Source of the DNA: Synergistaceae bacterium | Lineage (GTDB): Bacteria; Synergistota; Synergistia; Synergistales; Synergistaceae | Assembly: GCA_031290815.1 (NCBI GenBank) | Contig: JAISLO010000253.1 | Span: 1 to 6,047 of the forward strand | Reading direction: 5' to 3' | DNA length: 6,047 nt | Shown: one piece after another, positions 4,938 through 6,047 of the stretch | Position numbering within the stretch: the first letter of the stretch is position 1 | Layout: each line of letters starts with the position of its first letter | Translations under genes and position numbers: made by a program | The notes under the pieces: generated by a model | What the model was told of the DNA's origin: nothing | Seen by the model: only the letters and a program-made list of their open reading frames with translations | The model's database searches: none

Positions 4938-4946
4938 AGCTAATTT

Positions 4947-4955
4947 AAGGGAGGT
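4947..4955 (+). promoter_or_regulatory. Ribosome binding site of the binding-protein gene
   Basis: AAGGGAGGT, with nine bases between GGGAGG and the ATG at 4964, fixes that ATG as the start. It overlaps the stop codon of the tiny frame at 4931-4948. Confidence 0.7.
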
Positions 4956-4963
4956 ACTTGCTT

Positions 4964-6047
4964 ATGCTCAGTCTCAGAAAAACTTATACCATTCTTGTAT
5001 CGGTGATTTTGACATTTGCGTGCTTCGGATTTACTTCGTCCATTGACGCAGCCGAAACGATCACGCTGGGTTGGTATGGGCCGACCAGCGGTGCGGCCGC
5101 GCAGGACGGCCAGGAAGGACGCACTGGCGCTGAACTGGCGGTCGAACTGGTCAACACATCCGGCGGAATAAACGGAAAACAGCTCGTGATGATCTATGCC
5201 GACGACAAGAGCGACCCCAAAGAGGGCGCCAATATCGCCACGATGTTCGTCAGCAACAAGGATATCATCGGAGTCGTCGGGCCCTTCAACAGTTCCGTGA
5301 TACTGGCGGCAGCCTCGATTTTCAACAGAGGCAAGCTCTGTGACATAGGCTGGGGCGTTACGTCGCCCCTGATAACTACGGCCGGGGAATACATCTATAG
5401 GGTTGCGCCCACGGACGCGTGGGAGGCGGACTTCATATCCAAGTGGGTCGCCGACGAAGGATATAAAAAGGTGGCGTTTCTCTACGAAAATACGGATTAC
5501 GGCGTCGGCATGAGGGATGTTGTAAGAAAAAGCATACCAGGATATGGCTGCGAGATTGTTTTTGAAGAACCGTACGTTCAGGGGCAGACAAAGGACTTCG
5601 GTTCGATAATAGCGAACTTGAAACAGGCCGCCCCGGACGTCGTTTTCATGGCTGCCATATACAACGAAGCCGCGCTTCTCATGAGTCAGGCCAGGGATCT
5701 TGGGTTTGACACGCCTTTTTTCGGCACCGACGGTTTTTTCTCGGACGGTCTTTTGGAACTGGGAGGCAGTGCCGTCGAAGGGGCGCGCTTCTGTGGCACG
5801 TTTTTTACCGAGACGACATCGCCGGTAGTGAAGGAATTCATAGACGCTTATAAGAAGAAGTTCGGCAGGGCTCCGGGCAACTGGGCCGCACAGAGCTATG
5901 ACGGCGTGATTGCCTACGTGGAAGCCCTGAAAAAGAGCGGAGCGACCACGAGAGAAGAAGTCAAAAAAGCTCTGGATGAACTGGGAGCCTTCGAAGGCGC
6001 GACCGGAGCCAACGAATTCGACGAAAACGGCGACGTCAAAAAAGACC
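4964..6047 (+). CDS. Branched-chain amino acid-type ABC transporter substrate-binding protein (LivJ-like), partial
   Basis: The first 361 codons of a periplasmic binding protein of the type I, Peripla_BP_6 (LivJ) family; the 3' end lies outside the window, probably only 10-30 residues short of complete. A Sec signal peptide is clear: RK at 5-6, a hydrophobic core at about 9-24 (TILVSVILTFACFGFT), and a likely cleavage near IDA-AE (29-31). Cys20 is inside the core, but the preceding bases do not give a good lipobox. The mature part starts ITLGWYGPTSG, then YADDKSDPKEG (D80 region), VVGPFNSS (104-111), VAFLYENTDYGVG in the second lobe, and FFGTDGFFSDGLLELGG near the hinge. It would capture an amino acid or related small molecule for an ABC permease presumably encoded downstream. 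It is divergent from the dehydrogenase operon, so the ligand may be that enzyme's substrate; this is inference. Confidence 0.9.
   Translation, partial: MLSLRKTYTILVSVILTFACFGFTSSIDAAETITLGWYGPTSGAAAQDGQEGRTGAELAVELVNTSGGINGKQLVMIYADDKSDPKEGANIATMFVSNKDIIGVVGPFNSSVILAAASIFNRGKLCDIGWGVTSPLITTAGEYIYRVAPTDAWEADFISKWVADEGYKKVAFLYENTDYGVGMRDVVRKSIPGYGCEIVFEEPYVQGQTKDFGSIIANLKQAAPDVVFMAAIYNEAALLMSQARDLGFDTPFFGTDGFFSDGLLELGGSAVEGARFCGTFFTETTSPVVKEFIDAYKKKFGRAPGNWAAQSYDGVIAYVEALKKSGATTREEVKKALDELGAFEGATGANEFDENGDVKKD

Larger units (their letters stand above)
4473..4963. other. Divergent AT-rich control region
   Basis: About 490 bp separate the minus-strand dehydrogenase operon from the plus-strand binding-protein gene. 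I see no convincing long gene: a 63-codon minus-strand frame (4580-4771) lacks a ribosome site. The region holds candidate promoters facing both ways, four alternating GCATA half-sites, a possible 73-base structured segment (4641-4713), a small hairpin next to a strong ribosome site, and very short leader ORFs on both strands. No tRNA or known riboswitch consensus was recognised by eye. Because both transcription units share it, one regulator could control uptake and oxidation together. Confidence 0.6.

Noticed and set aside
4774..4963. Known riboswitch (glycine, lysine, SAM or T-box) in the transporter leader
   Set aside because: I looked for the conserved core motifs and found none; the leader has only one short stem.

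Overview
The window is about 6 kb of bacterial DNA with fairly GC-rich coding sequence, AT-rich spacers and Shine-Dalgarno-led genes. Its codons include many AGG and ATA triplets. Together with an amino-acid-oxidising iron-sulfur/flavin operon next to a branched-chain amino-acid type transporter, this suggests an anaerobic amino-acid fermenter. My best guess is Synergistota, with a Firmicutes-type anaerobe as the alternative; this rests on gene content and general family resemblance, not on any marker gene.

Layout. Bases 1-170 hold no gene but contain a two-block imperfect inverted repeat. Six genes on the minus strand then run from about 4472 down to 171. In transcription order they are a small [2Fe-2S] protein (4128-4472), an FAD/NAD(P) oxidoreductase (3037-4140), a two-cluster [4Fe-4S] protein (2537-3037), a BFD-type [2Fe-2S] protein (2249-2533), a DAO-family FAD amine/amino-acid dehydrogenase (1104-2252) and, after a 189-bp gap, an Asp/Glu-racemase-family protein (171-914). 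The first five overlap or abut (13 bp overlap, TAATG, 3 bp gap, ATGA), which is strong evidence of one co-translated operon. Bases 4473-4963 are an AT-rich divergent control region with candidate promoters both ways, repeated GCATA half-sites and tiny leader ORFs. On the plus strand, 4964 to the window end is a LivJ-like periplasmic substrate-binding protein, cut off near its C-terminus.

How the genes fit together. The five-gene block looks like a disassembled version of the HcnABC / heterotetrameric sarcosine oxidase / archaeal dye-linked proline dehydrogenase architecture. A DAO-type flavoprotein would remove two electrons from the C-N bond of an amino acid or N-alkyl amino acid, and the iron-sulfur carriers would move them to the second flavoprotein. 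The racemase could supply the stereoisomer the dehydrogenase prefers, and the divergent binding protein could import the substrate. The substrate cannot be read from the sequence. The most interesting points are the split-subunit dehydrogenase with an added ferredoxin-like subunit, the racemase pairing, the strong ribosome binding site in front of a six-codon ORF, and the GCATA sites in the divergent promoter region.
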